This document shows positions 33,443 to 45,864 of a stretch of DNA of 45,889 nt, one piece after another. The translations under genes and the position numbers were made by a program. The notes beneath the pieces are model-generated. The model was given only the letters and a program-made list of their open reading frames with translations. It ran no database searches and was not told the origin of the DNA. The stretch covers positions 1-45,889 of the forward strand of contig JAFGRT010000127.1 of assembly GCA_016935015.1 (NCBI GenBank), given 5' to 3'. The stretch is from Acidobacteriota bacterium. Its GTDB lineage: Bacteria > Acidobacteriota > JAAYUB01. Positions within the stretch are counted from its first letter, which is position 1, and each line of letters opens with the position of its first letter.

Positions 33443-34699
33443 ATGGTTCGGAAGGACACCAGCAAATCCGGTAATTTGCACTGTTCCTTTTGCAGCAAGG
33501 GGCAGAACGAAGTGCGCAAGCTCATTGCCGGTCCATCCGTATTCATATGTGACGAGTGTGTTCGCATCTGTCAGGAAATCATCGACGAGGACGTATATAC
33601 CGATCTGGAGATCCTGCGGGAAGAGATCCCCATCCCCGCTGAAATCAAGAAATTCCTCGATGATTTTGTGATCGGCCAGCACACGGCCAAGAAGAAACTG
33701 GCCGTGGCGGTGTATAATCATTACAAGCGCATTGAGTATCAACGCAACCGCAAGAATGACCCCAACGATGTAGAGCTGCAGAAGAGCAATATCATGCTCA
33801 TCGGCCCGACCGGGACCGGCAAAACGTTGTTGGCCCAGACCCTGGCCAAGAAGCTGAGCGTCCCCTTTGCCATCGCCGATGCCACCACCCTGACGGAGGC
33901 CGGCTATGTGGGCGAGGACGTGGAGAACATTCTGCTGCGCCTGCTGCAGAACGCCGACGGTAACGTGGAGCGGGCCCAGTACGGCATCATTTATATCGAC
34001 GAGATCGACAAGATTGCCCGCAAGGACGAGAATCCATCCATCACTCGGGATGTGAGCGGTGAGGGCGTACAACAGGCCCTGCTCAAGATTCTGGAAGGGA
34101 CCGTCGCCAACGTGCCGCCCCAGGGTGGGCGCAAGCACCCGCATCAGGAGTTCATCCAGATGGACACCACCAACATCCTCTTTGTCTGCGGCGGGGCATT
34201 CGTCGGTCTGGAGAAGATCGTGGAGCGGCGCCTGGGCAAGCGGAGCGTCGGTTTCATGCGCAGCGACGAAACCAGCACCCTGCATGAATACCGCGACCAG
34301 CTGCTGGGGCAGACTCAACCCCAGGATCTGATCAAGTACGGCATCATTCCGGAGTTCGTCGGCCGCGTTCCGGTGATCGGTGTGCTGGAGGAACTGGATC
34401 GGGAAGCGCTCATCCGGATCCTGACGGAACCGCGGAACGCCATCGTCCGTCAGTATATAAAAATGTTTGAATATGAGGGAGTGACATTGGATTTTTCCAA
34501 GGACGCCCTCGAGGTGGTGGCCGATATGGCCATCGAACGCAAGCTCGGTGCGCGCGGGCTGCGCATGATCATGGAAGAACTGATGCTCGACCTGATGTAC
34601 GAACTGCCATCCGCGGAGAATGTCGGACAGGTGACCATCACCGGTGATGCCGTTCAGAACAAAGAAGTCATGTGCCAGTTGTTGCGTAAAGCGAGCTAG
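33443..34699 (+). CDS. clpX: ATP-dependent Clp protease ATP-binding subunit ClpX
   Basis: The AAA+ unfoldase that feeds ClpP. The N-terminal zinc-binding domain has CSFCSKGQ and CDECVRICQ with four cysteines. The AAA domain has Walker A GPTGTGKT, Walker B YIDEIDKI, the pore loop GYVGEDVE, and the ClpP-docking IGF-like loop in the [16 protein letters not shown] region. The sensor 2 arginine is in GARGLR. It is 418 residues, as usual. AGGAGA precedes the ATG. It lies 12 bp after clpP and 8 bp before lon. Confidence 0.97.
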   Translation: MVRKDTSKSGNLHCSFCSKGQNEVRKLIAGPSVFICDECVRICQEIIDEDVYTDLEILREEIPIPAEIKKFLDDFVIGQHTAKKKLAVAVYNHYKRIEYQRNRKNDPNDVELQKSNIMLIGPTGTGKTLLAQTLAKKLSVPFAIADATTLTEAGYVGEDVENILLRLLQNADGNVERAQYGIIYIDEIDKIARKDENPSITRDVSGEGVQQALLKILEGTVANVPPQGGRKHPHQEFIQMDTTNILFVCGGAFVGLEKIVERRLGKRSVGFMRSDETSTLHEYRDQLLGQTQPQDLIKYGIIPEFVGRVPVIGVLEELDREALIRILTEPRNAIVRQYIKMFEYEGVTLDFSKDALEVVADMAIERKLGARGLRMIMEELMLDLMYELPSAENVGQVTITGDAVQNKEVMCQLLRKAS

Positions 34700-34707
34700 G
34701 AGGAGGA

Positions 34708-37104
34708 ATGAGCAAGCGAACCTTGACGGGCATCCCCCTGATCCCTATTCGGGACGTGGTCGTATTTCCTCAAACCATGTTTCCTTTCATCGTGGGACGC
34801 CCATCATCCATAGAAGCATTGAACGAAGCCCTCAAGGGGGATCGCCAGCTGTTTTTGGCCACCCAGAAGGATCCGACGCTGGATGATCCGGAACCCGATC
34901 AGATATATGAACACGGTACCTTGACTATGGTAATCCAGAACCTGCAGCTGCCGGAAGGCAACATCAAGGTGCTGGTGGAGGGACTGCGCCGCGGCAAGAT
35001 CCAGCGTGTCGACAAGGTCGGCGAGCACTACTTGGTTGACGTAGAGGTGTACGAAGAGGATTCCATCGCCGAGGAAGAGGCGGAAAAACTGCGCGACGGA
35101 CTGATGAAGATTTTCGAGGAGTATGTTAAGTACAACCCCGGCTTCAATCTGGAAGCGGCCCTGCGCACCCTCAAGCATTCGGAAATGGGCAAGATCGCCG
35201 ATAACATCGGCCACAATCTGCCGGTGGGCATCCAGGAGAAGCAGGAACTCCTGGAAACGCTGGATCCCGTCGAGCGGCTCAACAAGATCACCCAGATTGT
35301 GCGTTTCGAGATCGAGAAGGTCAAAATCGACCGCTCCCTGCAGGGCCAGGTCCGCGAACAGATGGAAAAGGCTCAGCGGGACTATTATCTACACGAGAAG
35401 ATCAAGGCCATCAAGAAAGAGCTGGGCGAAGATCAGACGGCCTCGGAGCTGGAGGAACTCCGCCAGAAGGTGGAGGATTCGGGTATGCCTCCCGACGCCA
35501 AGGAGAAGGCGCTGAAGGAAGTTCAGCGCCTGGAGTTGATGCCCGCCATGTCCGCGGAAACCACTGTATCGCGCAACTATCTCGACTGGTTGCTGAGCCT
35601 GCCCTGGAAAAAGAAATCCCGGGAGAACCGCAACCTGCGGCGCGCCGAGCGCATTCTGGAAGAAGATCATTACGGCCTGGAGAAGATCAAGGACCGCATT
35701 CTGGAATTCTTGGCTGTGCGTCAGTTTTCCCGGAAAACCCACGGTACCATCCTCTGCTTTGTCGGTCCACCGGGAGTGGGGAAAACATCCATCGGTCGCT
35801 CCATTGCCCGGGCCACCGGCCGCCAGTTTATCCGGATGTCCCTGGGCGGCGTCCGCGACGAAGCGGAGATCCGGGGCCATCGCCGCACCTATATCGGCGC
35901 CTTCCCCGGCCAGATTATCCAACTCGTCAAAAAGGCCGGCACCCGCAATCCGGTGTTCATGCTGGACGAAGTGGACAAGATGAGCGTGGATTTCCGCGGT
36001 GATCCGTCGGCGGCGCTGCTGGAAGTGCTGGATCCCGAGCAGAATTCCCACTATGTGGACCATTTCATCGATACGGAGTTCGATCTCTCTCAAGTGATGT
36101 TCATCGGTACGGCCAACACGCTGCACGCCATTCCGCGCCCGCTGATGGACCGGATGGAAGTGCTGGAGTTTACCGGTTACACCGAGCGGGAAAAACTGGA
36201 AATCGCCAAACGCTATCTGCTGCCCAAGCAGCGCGAGAATGCCGGACTGAAGGAAAAACTCATCCGTCTCACCGATGAGTCCGTCATCAGTATCATCCGC
36301 TATTACACGCGGGAATCGGGTGTCCGCAATCTGGAGCGGGAAATCGGCAAGGTCTGCCGGAAAGTCGTGCGCAAGGTGCTGGTGTCCGGCAAGCGGAGCA
36401 AACACACCATCACTCCGGAGAACATCGCGGAATACCTGGGTCCCATCAAGTTCCACGGCCAGCAGACCGAGGAGAAGAACGAGATCGGCATGGCCACGGG
36501 AATGGCCTGGACGGAAGTGGGCGGCGAGGTCCTGTTCACCGAGGCCACCAAGATGCCGGGTTCGGGCAAGCTCACCCTGACGGGAAAACTGGGTGACATC
36601 ATGAAGGAGTCGGCCCACGCAGCCCTCAGTTACGTCCGTTCCCGGGCGGAATTCTTCAACATCGATCCGGATTTCTCCCAGAAGATGGACATCCATGTCC
36701 ACGTGCCCGAAGGCGCCATCCCCAAGGACGGACCCAGCGCCGGCATCACCATCGCCACCTCGATCGTATCCGTCACCACCGGCATTCCGGTGCGACGTGA
36801 TGTGGCCATGACGGGTGAAATTACCCTCCGCGGCAAGGTGCTGCCCATCGGCGGCGTCAAGGAGAAAGTCCTGGCCGCCCACCGGGTGGGCCTCCAGCAC
36901 GTGATCCTGCCCTTCGAGAATAAGAAGGACCTGGAGGATATCCCCGTCGAGGTACGCGAATCCCTGGCCCTCCATTTTGTGAAAACCATGGACGAAGTCC
37001 TGGCCATTGCCCTGGAAAGTCTCCCGGCCGCTATGAAATCCTTGGCCCAAAACATCTCCGCCACGCTCGAGGGGAAAGTGGATGAGGGGCGAGTGACCTA
37101 CTGA
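34708..37104 (+). CDS. lon: ATP-dependent protease Lon
   Basis: A 798-residue Lon protease with all three parts. The N-terminal substrate domain begins [18 protein letters not shown] coiled-coil region precedes the AAA module with Walker [10 protein letters not shown] and Walker [10 protein letters not shown]. The serine protease domain has the catalytic Ser in [10 protein letters not shown] and Lys in [13 protein letters not shown]. It degrades misfolded and short-lived regulatory proteins. The start ATG follows AGGAGGA, and the gene continues the tig-clpP-clpX run with an 8-bp gap. Confidence 0.97.
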   Translation: MSKRTLTGIPLIPIRDVVVFPQTMFPFIVGRPSSIEALNEALKGDRQLFLATQKDPTLDDPEPDQIYEHGTLTMVIQNLQLPEGNIKVLVEGLRRGKIQRVDKVGEHYLVDVEVYEEDSIAEEEAEKLRDGLMKIFEEYVKYNPGFNLEAALRTLKHSEMGKIADNIGHNLPVGIQEKQELLETLDPVERLNKITQIVRFEIEKVKIDRSLQGQVREQMEKAQRDYYLHEKIKAIKKELGEDQTASELEELRQKVEDSGMPPDAKEKALKEVQRLELMPAMSAETTVSRNYLDWLLSLPWKKKSRENRNLRRAERILEEDHYGLEKIKDRILEFLAVRQFSRKTHGTILCFVGPPGVGKTSIGRSIARATGRQFIRMSLGGVRDEAEIRGHRRTYIGAFPGQIIQLVKKAGTRNPVFMLDEVDKMSVDFRGDPSAALLEVLDPEQNSHYVDHFIDTEFDLSQVMFIGTANTLHAIPRPLMDRMEVLEFTGYTEREKLEIAKRYLLPKQRENAGLKEKLIRLTDESVISIIRYYTRESGVRNLEREIGKVCRKVVRKVLVSGKRSKHTITPENIAEYLGPIKFHGQQTEEKNEIGMATGMAWTEVGGEVLFTEATKMPGSGKLTLTGKLGDIMKESAHAALSYVRSRAEFFNIDPDFSQKMDIHVHVPEGAIPKDGPSAGITIATSIVSVTTGIPVRRDVAMTGEITLRGKVLPIGGVKEKVLAAHRVGLQHVILPFENKKDLEDIPVEVRESLALHFVKTMDEVLAIALESLPAAMKSLAQNISATLEGKVDEGRVTY

Positions 37105-37119
37105 GCAGGTTCTTTACAA

Positions 37120-37720
37120 GTGAAAATCACGTCCGTCGAATACCTACTGAGTGCGCGGTCCGCCACCGACTATCCCCGGCAATCCCGTCCCGAGATCGCC
37201 TTCGCCGGACGATCCAATGTCGGCAAATCGAGCTTGATCAACACCCTGCTCAAGCGCCGCGGCATCGCCAAGACAAGTTCGACGCCGGGTAAAACACGGT
37301 GCATTAATTTTTTTCTGATCAATGGATCTTTTTACTTCGTTGACCTGCCCGGTTACGGGTACGCCAAAGTCTCGCGCCATGAACAACAGCAGTGGGGCGG
37401 CATGATCGAGGAGTACCTGCAAGCGGGGGATCGACGCAAGCTGGTCGTGATGCTGGTGGATTGCCGCCACGCCGCTTCCCCCCTGGATCTCCAGATGAAG
37501 CAATGGCTGGATCATCATTCACTGGCCCATGTCATCGTCGCCACCAAGGCGGACAAATTGTCCAAAAACCAGCTGGCCCAGTCGCTGCGGCGGTTGGGGA
37601 ATGCGTTCGACGGATCCGTGCTGCTCCCCTTTTCCGCCGAAAACGAAACGGGGCGCCTGGAACTGTGGCGCCGAATCCAGCATTTTATCGATTCTGATGA
37701 ACAACCTACAGGAGGTAGCT

Positions 37721-37728
<8 letters not shown>
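37120..37728 (+). CDS. engB: Ribosome-biogenesis GTP-binding protein EngB (YsxC/YihA)
   Basis: A 202-residue GTPase needed for late assembly of the large ribosomal subunit. The G motifs are G1 [10 protein letters not shown]2 TSSTPGKT, G3 DLPGYGYA, G4 TKADKL and the G5 SAEN segment. [14 protein letters not shown] is diagnostic of EngB. Translation starts at GTG 16 bp after lon, with a weak AGGT upstream. The lon-engB order is also found in Bacillus (lonA-ysxC). The 3' end overlaps rho by 8 bp. Confidence 0.95.
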
Positions 37729-39024
<1,296 letters not shown>

Positions 39025-39028
<4 letters not shown>

Positions 39029-39624
39029 TTTTCCTCCGTCGTGGCACGCCGACCATCCTTCCGCCACACCGTGAAGAACGCCAGCCGGGTCCGGACCGTT
39101 TCGCCATGGTCAAACCCCGCGGCACGGAGCCATGGGCCCAGTTCGTCCATACTGCTGTAGCGAACTTTTTCCACCAGTCGGCTTTCCAGGGTCTGCAACA
39201 GGCGGACCCAGCGTGACGTGCGCTCGAAATCGTGCATGAGCAGGCGGCCGCCCGGGCGCAGAACCCGGGCGACCTCGCCCAGCAGCCATTCCGTTTCAGG
39301 GATGTGGTGCAGGGCGTCGGACAGGACGGCGCCGTCGAACACGCCACTGCGGATGCCCATGCGCCGGCCGTCGCCGCAGACGGCCCGGACGCCGGACGGC
39401 CCGTCGACGTGGGACAGCATGCCCAGACTGATGTCCAGTACCGTCACCGAAGGTCCATGTTGGGCGATATGACGGGCGATCCAGCCCGTCCCGCCGCCGA
39501 CATCGATGAACCGCTCATGCGGTTCCGGCCGTAGCAGCCGGATGATGGTCTCATCGGCATAGAAGCCGGTCAGCCGCATAAATGGATCATACAGCCGGTG
39601 CAACCTGTCGAAGGCATTTTTCAC
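39025..39624 (-). CDS. Class I SAM-dependent methyltransferase
   Basis: A 199-residue Rossmann-fold methyltransferase of UbiE/Methyltransf_11 type. The SAM motif I is [15 protein letters not shown], followed by [33 protein letters not shown] and [16 protein letters not shown]. The substrate is not readable. The GTG at 39624 is chosen because GGGGAGA precedes it and an upstream ATG would add 24 unconserved residues. It is convergent with rho, sharing the CTAG at their stops. No partner gene is adjacent to suggest a pathway; quinone or lipid methylation are only guesses. Confidence 0.85.
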
Positions 39625-39726
39625 AGGTTCTCCCCGCCGGGTTCGGCCATTCGGTAACCGGCCGCCCGGCAGTTCCATTTTCGCCAATCCCGCCATTGAT
39701 TACAATCATCTTTCCCGGATGTCCAT

Positions 39727-39745
39727 CCGCAAAGGCGGTTTTTTT
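39727..39745 (+). terminator. Short hairpin with seven-T tract (rightward)
   Basis: CCGC/GCGG with a 4-nt loop followed by seven T. The stem is short, but the T-tract is good. It lies 698 bp beyond the rho stop, on the rho strand, past the antisense methyltransferase gene. It could end a long rho transcript that runs antisense through that gene. Confidence 0.4.
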
Positions 39746-39888
39746 ACGCCCAGAAAAATGATATAAAAGGGTAGAAGACGATACTTTCGTTTATACCCGC
39801 AGCAGTCCGCGGCGGACCGTGCCGGCGGCGCCGGCCGTGGGGACGAACCGCCTGCCGGGAGCGGAATCTGTAGGGGAAAGGAAGGCAT

Positions 39889-42800
39889 ATGAAGCTGTCG
39901 CTGCTGGCCATGGTGGTCCTGGTGGTCATGATGACCCTGGTGTTGTTGCAGATCTGGGGCCGGGCCCAGACGGATGAGTGGTGGAAGGAAGCGGAGAAGG
40001 CCAAACAGGACGGCCTGCCGCAGACGGCGGCGGAGATCCTGCAACAGATCTACCGGGCGGCGGTGGAGGCCGGACATTACGGCGAGGCGCTGCGGGCCGT
40101 GGCCGAAAAGGTAGTGCTGGAAAGCGTGGTGCAGGGGAACCAGCCAGCGGAACGGATCCGGCGCCTGCAAGCAGCCATCGACCAGGCCCCGCCGGCCATG
40201 AAACCGCTCATGCGGCTGATCCAGGCCCGCTGGTATTGGCACTATTTCGAGCGCAACCGTTGGCGGTTCATGCAGCGCAGCCGGACGGCCGGTCCGGTTG
40301 ACGAAGACTTCACTACCTGGGATCTGCCGCGCCTTTTCGGGCAGATCGACATCCTTTACCAGGACGTCCTGCAGCAGAAAGGCTTTTTGCGGCAGCTGCC
40401 GCTGACCGATTTCCGCGCAACCTTGGAAGATGTCGAGCCGTTGGGACGATTGCGTCCCACCGTATACGATTTTGCCGCCTGGGAGGCGCTGGCGTTTTAT
40501 ACGTCCGCCGAGCAGGCCGCCGCCCAACCGGCCGACGCCTTCGAGATCGACGCCGAGTCGCCCGCCCTGGCGCCGGTGAAGGAGTTCCTGGCCTGGTCGC
40601 CGGAAACCACCGACGCCGGGTCACCCAAGCGGCGGGCGGTCCACCTCTATCAGGAGCTGCTGCGCTTCCATGCCGGCGATGAACAGCCCGACGCCTTTCG
40701 CGACGCCGACCTGGCCCGACTGCGTTACGCGAAAGATGTGGCTGTGGGCGAGAACGCCCGTATCCGCTACATGCAGCGCATGAAAGAGCTGGCGGTGGCC
40801 TATCCCGTCACTGAGCTGAACGCGCTGGCCCAGTTCTACCTGGCCGAGGCCATGTTCCAGGGCGACGATTACCAGACAGCCTATCACGCCGCCCGCGAGG
40901 GGCGGGACATGGCGCCCGAGTCGCGCGGCGGGCAAAACTGCGCCGCCCTCATCTCGCGAATTCTGGACAAAGAATACGACGTGACCGCCGAAGGATCCCT
41001 GCTGCCGCAGCGCCCGGGGCAGGTCAAGGTGGCCTGCCGCAACGTGGAGCGGCTCCATTTCCGGGTGGTGCGTGATGATATCCGCCAGTTCCTGAAGGGC
41101 GATCGCCGTGGCAATCCCAATTACCTGCCCCAGGAGGAGGTGGCGGCCCGCCTGCGGAGGAAACCCGTGCAGGAATGGTCGGCCGCGTTGCCGCCGACGG
41201 AGGACTACCGGACCCGCGAACACCTGGTGACGGTCCCGGCCCTGGCACCCGGCTACTACGTGCTGATGGTCAGCCACCGGGCTGATTTTTCGCCCCACGA
41301 GAACAAGATCCAGTATTGCCGCGTCTGGGTAAGCGGGCTGGCCCTGGTGACCCGCGGCCGCAATGGCACCTGGGAGGGCTTCGTGGTGGATGCCGCCGCC
41401 GGCACGCCCCGTAACGGGGTCACGGTGGAACTGTACGAATTCGAGTACCGCCACCGCGCGTATCGGCAACAGGCGGCGGTGGTGACCGATGCCGATGGAT
41501 TTTTCTGTTTTCCGGAGATGGGTGGGGGCTACAACCATTATCTGCTGGTCCATGAACCGGCGGGCGACATGCTGGGCGAGAGCCGCCTGACCGGGTCCTC
41601 CGCCGTGGAGCGCAAACCTTATGCCCGCACCGTCTTCTTTACGGACCGCGCCCTCTACCGCCCCGGCCAGATGATCCATTTCAAGGGAATCTGCCTGGCG
41701 GTGGACGAGGCGGAGGACAATTACGAAGTGATCAGGCGACAGCAGGTGACGGTGTTTCTGCGCGACGTCAACAATGAGGAGGTCGGCCGTCTGAACCTGC
41801 TGAGCAACGATTTCGGCTCCTTCAGCGGCACTTTTACCGCGCCGGCGGGACGACTGACCGGTGCCATGACTCTCACCTGCACCCAGCCCGAGGGGCGGGC
41901 CGTCGTCCGGGTGGAGGAATACAAGCGGCCCCGCTTCGAGGTGGAGCTGAACAAGCCGGAAACGGAGTACCGGCTCAACGACGAGATCGAGCTGGACGGC
42001 GAGGCCCTGGCTTACACCGGCGCGCCCGTGGACGGCGCCACGGTGGTCTACCGTGTCTTCCGCGAAGTCCGGCTGCCGCCCTGGTGCTGGTGGTACCGCC
42101 CGCCGGCAGGTGGCGGTGCCCAGGAACTGGCCCACGGCACCGCGGCCACCGACGCCGACGGCCGGTTTGCCATCCGCTTCCCGGCCCGGCCCGACCGCTC
42201 CGTGCCGCGCGACAGCCAGCCGATCTTCACCTTCCGCGTCCAGGCCGATGTGACGGACGCCACGGGCGAGACGCGCAGCGCCGAAACCCGGGTGCGTCTG
42301 GGCTACACCGCCATCACCGCCGACCTCCGGCTGGACGAATGGCAGACGGTGGAGCGACCGGTCAACGTCACCGTGGCGGTGAGCACCCTGAACGGCCAGG
42401 CCGTGGCCAACCAGGGGATCATGGCCGTCTATGCCCTGGAGGGCCCGGACCAGCCGGTGCGGGCCGATCTCATGGGCGAATCGCTGGTGGGCCGTGCTGG
42501 CTCTGACGGCGAGGGCCCCCTGCAACTGCGCGAGACGGCGCAGTGGGAGCGGTGGCCCGACGGCCGCCGGGTGACCGAGGCGCCCTACCTCTTCTCGGTG
42601 GCCGAGGGTGCCGGGCCGACGGAGCTGTCGTTTGCCCTGCCGGCGGGGGCGTACCGCCTGGTGCTGCGCACCCGCGACGCCTTCGGCGCGGCGGTGGAGG
42701 CTCGCCGTCATATCATGGTTGTGGATCCGGCGGCCACAGCCTTCCCGGTAGCGGTGCCGCGATATTATGCTGTCCGCGCCGCCCAGGTGGAAGTGGGCAA

Positions 42801-45800
42801 CGAATTTGAAGCCGTGTGGGGGACCGGTTACGGCCAGGGACCCGTACTGGTGGAGTACCTGCGGGACGGCGAAGTGCTGGCGCGGGTGTGGCAGCCGGCT
42901 GAACGCACCCAGGTGACGCTGCGCCGGCCGGTGGACGAATCGCTGCGCGGCGGCTTCACTGTGGTGACCACCTTCGTCAAGGAAAACCGCCACTACAGCT
43001 CCCAAACCCGGGTGAACGTGCCCTGGACCAACAAATCACTGGATCTCCAGTGGCAGACCTTCCGCTCGAAGCTGCGGCCGGGGGAGGCCGAGACCTGGGC
43101 GCTGCGGATCACCGGCGCCGACGCCACCGTCCGGGCGGCGGAGATGGTGGCGACGCTCTACGACGAGTCGCTGGACCAGTTCTATCCGCATCACTTCCAG
43201 TCCTTGCGATACATCTTCCGCCACGACCGGACATCCCTACGGGATATGTTCAGCAATGGCGCCGTAGGCCTGTCCTCCTACGTGGACAACCTTGATGAGC
43301 TCATCGGTTATGCCGCCGACGATTACCCCCGTTTTCCCGACATGATGGTGCGGGACCTCTTCGGCTACGGCTATCCCGATGATATTCTGGTCATGTCGAA
43401 GAGCATGGAGCGGTCGGAGGGGGCCATTCCGCCGCCGGCGCCGGCCGAAAGCGCGCCGCCGCCACCGCCGTCCCCCCTCAATGGCCGCAACGGAGAGAAG
43501 GTCGAAGAACCAGAGGAGAGAGCTCCGACGCCGCCGGCCGTGGACCTGTCGCAGGTCCAGGCTCGCAAGAACCTGGACGAGACGGCCTTCTTCTATCCCC
43601 ATCTGACCACCGACGCCGCGGGCGGGGTGACCCTCACCTTCACCATGCCCGAGGCCCTGACCCGCTGGCACTTCCTCGGTTTCGCCCATACGCGCGAGCT
43701 GGAGTCGGGCGCCATCGAGGCCCACACCGTCACCCAGAAAGAGCTGATGGTGCAGCCCAACGCGCCGCGCTTCCTGCGGGAGGGGGACGAGCTGGCCTTC
43801 ACCGTCAAGATCACCAACATGCAGGATCAGCCGGCCCGGGGCCAGGCGCGCCTGACCTTCTTCGACCCGGTGACGGAACGCCCGCTGGACGCGGCGCTGG
43901 GCCTCGACGCCGCGCCGCAGCCCTTCGATGTGCCGGCGCGCCAGTCGCAGACCCTGTCGTGGCGCATCACCGTGCCCGACGGCCTCACGGCGGCCGCCTA
44001 CAGGGCCGTGGCCGCCACACCGGAGTTTTCCGACGGCGAGGAGGGCGTGGTGCCGGTGCTCAGCCGGCGCATCCTGGTGCAGGAGGCCCTGCCCCTGTGG
44101 ATCAGCGGGGCGGGGGAGAAGGAGTTCCGCTTCGAAAAACTGCTGGACGCGGCCGTGTCCGACACCCTGCGCCACCAGTCCCTGACGGTGCAGATGACCT
44201 CCAACCCGGCCTGGTACGCCGTGCAGGCGCTCCCCTACCTGATGGAGTTCCCCTACGAGTGCTCGGAGCAGGTGTTCAACCGCATCTACGCCAACGCCCT
44301 GGCGCGGCACATCGCCGGATCGGATCCGAAGATTCGGGCCGTGTTCGAAGCCTGGCGGGGGGCGGAGGCCCTCGACTCCCCGCTGGAGAAGAACGAGGAT
44401 CTCAAATCGGTGCTGCTGGAGGAAAGCCCGTGGGTGCGGGCGGCCGTCAGCGAGCGGGAGGCCCGGCAACGGGTGGGTCTGCTGTTCGAGGCGAACACCG
44501 TGGGCGGGGAACTGCGCCGCGCCCTGTTCACCCTGGAGCAGATGCAGTACCCCGACGGCTCTTGGCCCTGGTTTCCCGGCGGCCGCGGCAATCCGTACAT
44601 CACCCTGTACATCACCTGCGGTTTCGCCCGCCTGGCGCACCTGGGCGTGGCCGACGTACCCCGCCGGCCGGCCGAAAAGGCCCTCAATTATCTGGACGGC
44701 TGGATCGCTGAAATCCACGCCGATCTGAAAAAGAAGGAGTTACTGGAGAAAAACAACCTGACGCCCCTCGTCGCCCTCTACCTGTACACCCGCAGCTTCT
44801 TCATCGACGATCATCCCGTGTCGCGGCGGCAGCGGGAGGCGGTGCTCTATTTTCTGGATCAGGCCGACGAGCACTGGCTCCAGCTGGCCAACCGCCAGAG
44901 CCAAGCCCACCTGGCCCTGGGGCTGCAACGCTTCGACCGGCCGGATACGCCGGCCAAAATCATGCGCTCCCTCAAGGAGCGCAGCGTCGTGGACGAGGAA
45001 CTGGGCCGGTTCTGGCGCGACCAGGAATACAGCTGGTGGTGGTACCGGGCGCCCATCGAGTCCCAGGCCCTGATGATCGAGGCTTTCCGCGAGGTGGCCC
45101 GGGACCAGGCGGCGGTGGAGGAGTGCCAGGTCTGGCTACTCAAGCAGAAGCAGACCCAGGACTGGAAGACCACCAAGGCCACGGCCGACGCCGTCTACGC
45201 CCTGCTGCTGCAGGGGACCCGGATGCTGGCGTCAACGGAACTGGTGGAGGTGCGCCTGGGCGGGGAAAAGGTCAGCCCCGACCGGGCGGAAGCCGGCACC
45301 GGCTTCTACGAGCAGCGGTTCGGCGCGGCGGAAATCCGGCCGGCCATGGGGCGGATCTCCGTCACCAAGAAGGACCCGGGCATCGCCTGGGGCGGCGTCC
45401 ACTGGCAATACCTGGAGGACATCGCCCGCATCACGCCCCACCAGCAGAACCCGCTGCGCCTGACCAAGGCCATTTACGTCCGCCGCCTGACGGACGCCGG
45501 GCCGGTCATCGAGCCGCTGAGCGGCCCGCTGGCCGTGGGCGACGAGGTGGTGGTGCGCGTCGAGCTGCGCACCGACCGCGACATGGAGTACGTCCATCTC
45601 AAGGACCACCGCGGCAGCGGTCTGGAGCCGGTGAACGTCCTGTCGGGCTACCGTTTCCAGGACGGGCTGGCCTATTACGAGTCCACCCGCGACACGGCCA
45701 GCCACTTCTTCATCGAGTACCTGCCCAAGGGGACCTACGTGTTCGAGTACTCCCTGCGAGTGGTGCACCGGGGCCGATACCAGAGTGGCATGGCCCACAT

Positions 45801-45864
45801 CGAGTGCATGTATGCGCCCGAGTTCAACAGCCACTCGGCCAGCGTCGCGTTGATGGTGGAGTAG
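39889..45864 (+). CDS. Alpha-2-macroglobulin-family protein
   Basis: A complete 1,991-residue exported protein. The N-terminus is a signal peptide (MKLSLLAMVVLVVMMTLVL) with no lipobox. Residues to about 350 are helical and repeat-like. A carboxypeptidase-regulatory-like beta domain (about 500-550) precedes the first macroglobulin domain, with FTDRALYRPGQMIHFKG near 579-600. A Pro-rich stretch (about 1173-1222) may be the protease bait region. The alpha-2-macroglobulin segment reads ARKNLDETAFFYPHL. The thioester motif CSEQ starts at Cys1458 within YECSEQVFNRIY, and an alpha/alpha-toroid follows. Such proteins trap proteases in the periplasm or outer membrane; the family's frequent pbpC partner is not in the window. 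AGGAAGG precedes the ATG; a TATAAA at 39762-39767 may be its -10. Confidence 0.93.
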   Translation: MKLSLLAMVVLVVMMTLVLLQIWGRAQTDEWWKEAEKAKQDGLPQTAAEILQQIYRAAVEAGHYGEALRAVAEKVVLESVVQGNQPAERIRRLQAAIDQAPPAMKPLMRLIQARWYWHYFERNRWRFMQRSRTAGPVDEDFTTWDLPRLFGQIDILYQDVLQQKGFLRQLPLTDFRATLEDVEPLGRLRPTVYDFAAWEALAFYTSAEQAAAQPADAFEIDAESPALAPVKEFLAWSPETTDAGSPKRRAVHLYQELLRFHAGDEQPDAFRDADLARLRYAKDVAVGENARIRYMQRMKELAVAYPVTELNALAQFYLAEAMFQGDDYQTAYHAAREGRDMAPESRGGQNCAALISRILDKEYDVTAEGSLLPQRPGQVKVACRNVERLHFRVVRDDIRQFLKGDRRGNPNYLPQEEVAARLRRKPVQEWSAALPPTEDYRTREHLVTVPALAPGYYVLMVSHRADFSPHENKIQYCRVWVSGLALVTRGRNGTWEGFVVDAAAGTPRNGVTVELYEFEYRHRAYRQQAAVVTDADGFFCFPEMGGGYNHYLLVHEPAGDMLGESRLTGSSAVERKPYARTVFFTDRALYRPGQMIHFKGICLAVDEAEDNYEVIRRQQVTVFLRDVNNEEVGRLNLLSNDFGSFSGTFTAPAGRLTGAMTLTCTQPEGRAVVRVEEYKRPRFEVELNKPETEYRLNDEIELDGEALAYTGAPVDGATVVYRVFREVRLPPWCWWYRPPAGGGAQELAHGTAATDADGRFAIRFPARPDRSVPRDSQPIFTFRVQADVTDATGETRSAETRVRLGYTAITADLRLDEWQTVERPVNVTVAVSTLNGQAVANQGIMAVYALEGPDQPVRADLMGESLVGRAGSDGEGPLQLRETAQWERWPDGRRVTEAPYLFSVAEGAGPTELSFALPAGAYRLVLRTRDAFGAAVEARRHIMVVDPAATAFPVAVPRYYAVRAAQVEVGNEFEAVWGTGYGQGPVLVEYLRDGEVLARVWQPAERTQVTLRRPVDESLRGGFTVVTTFVKENRHYSSQTRVNVPWTNKSLDLQWQTFRSKLRPGEAETWALRITGADATVRAAEMVATLYDESLDQFYPHHFQSLRYIFRHDRTSLRDMFSNGAVGLSSYVDNLDELIGYAADDYPRFPDMMVRDLFGYGYPDDILVMSKSMERSEGAIPPPAPAESAPPPPPSPLNGRNGEKVEEPEERAPTPPAVDLSQVQARKNLDETAFFYPHLTTDAAGGVTLTFTMPEALTRWHFLGFAHTRELESGAIEAHTVTQKELMVQPNAPRFLREGDELAFTVKITNMQDQPARGQARLTFFDPVTERPLDAALGLDAAPQPFDVPARQSQTLSWRITVPDGLTAAAYRAVAATPEFSDGEEGVVPVLSRRILVQEALPLWISGAGEKEFRFEKLLDAAVSDTLRHQSLTVQMTSNPAWYAVQALPYLMEFPYECSEQVFNRIYANALARHIAGSDPKIRAVFEAWRGAEALDSPLEKNEDLKSVLLEESPWVRAAVSEREARQRVGLLFEANTVGGELRRALFTLEQMQYPDGSWPWFPGGRGNPYITLYITCGFARLAHLGVADVPRRPAEKALNYLDGWIAEIHADLKKKELLEKNNLTPLVALYLYTRSFFIDDHPVSRRQREAVLYFLDQADEHWLQLANRQSQAHLALGLQRFDRPDTPAKIMRSLKERSVVDEELGRFWRDQEYSWWWYRAPIESQALMIEAFREVARDQAAVEECQVWLLKQKQTQDWKTTKATADAVYALLLQGTRMLASTELVEVRLGGEKVSPDRAEAGTGFYEQRFGAAEIRPAMGRISVTKKDPGIAWGGVHWQYLEDIARITPHQQNPLRLTKAIYVRRLTDAGPVIEPLSGPLAVGDEVVVRVELRTDRDMEYVHLKDHRGSGLEPVNVLSGYRFQDGLAYYESTRDTASHFFIEYLPKGTYVFEYSLRVVHRGRYQSGMAHIECMYAPEFNSHSASVALMVE

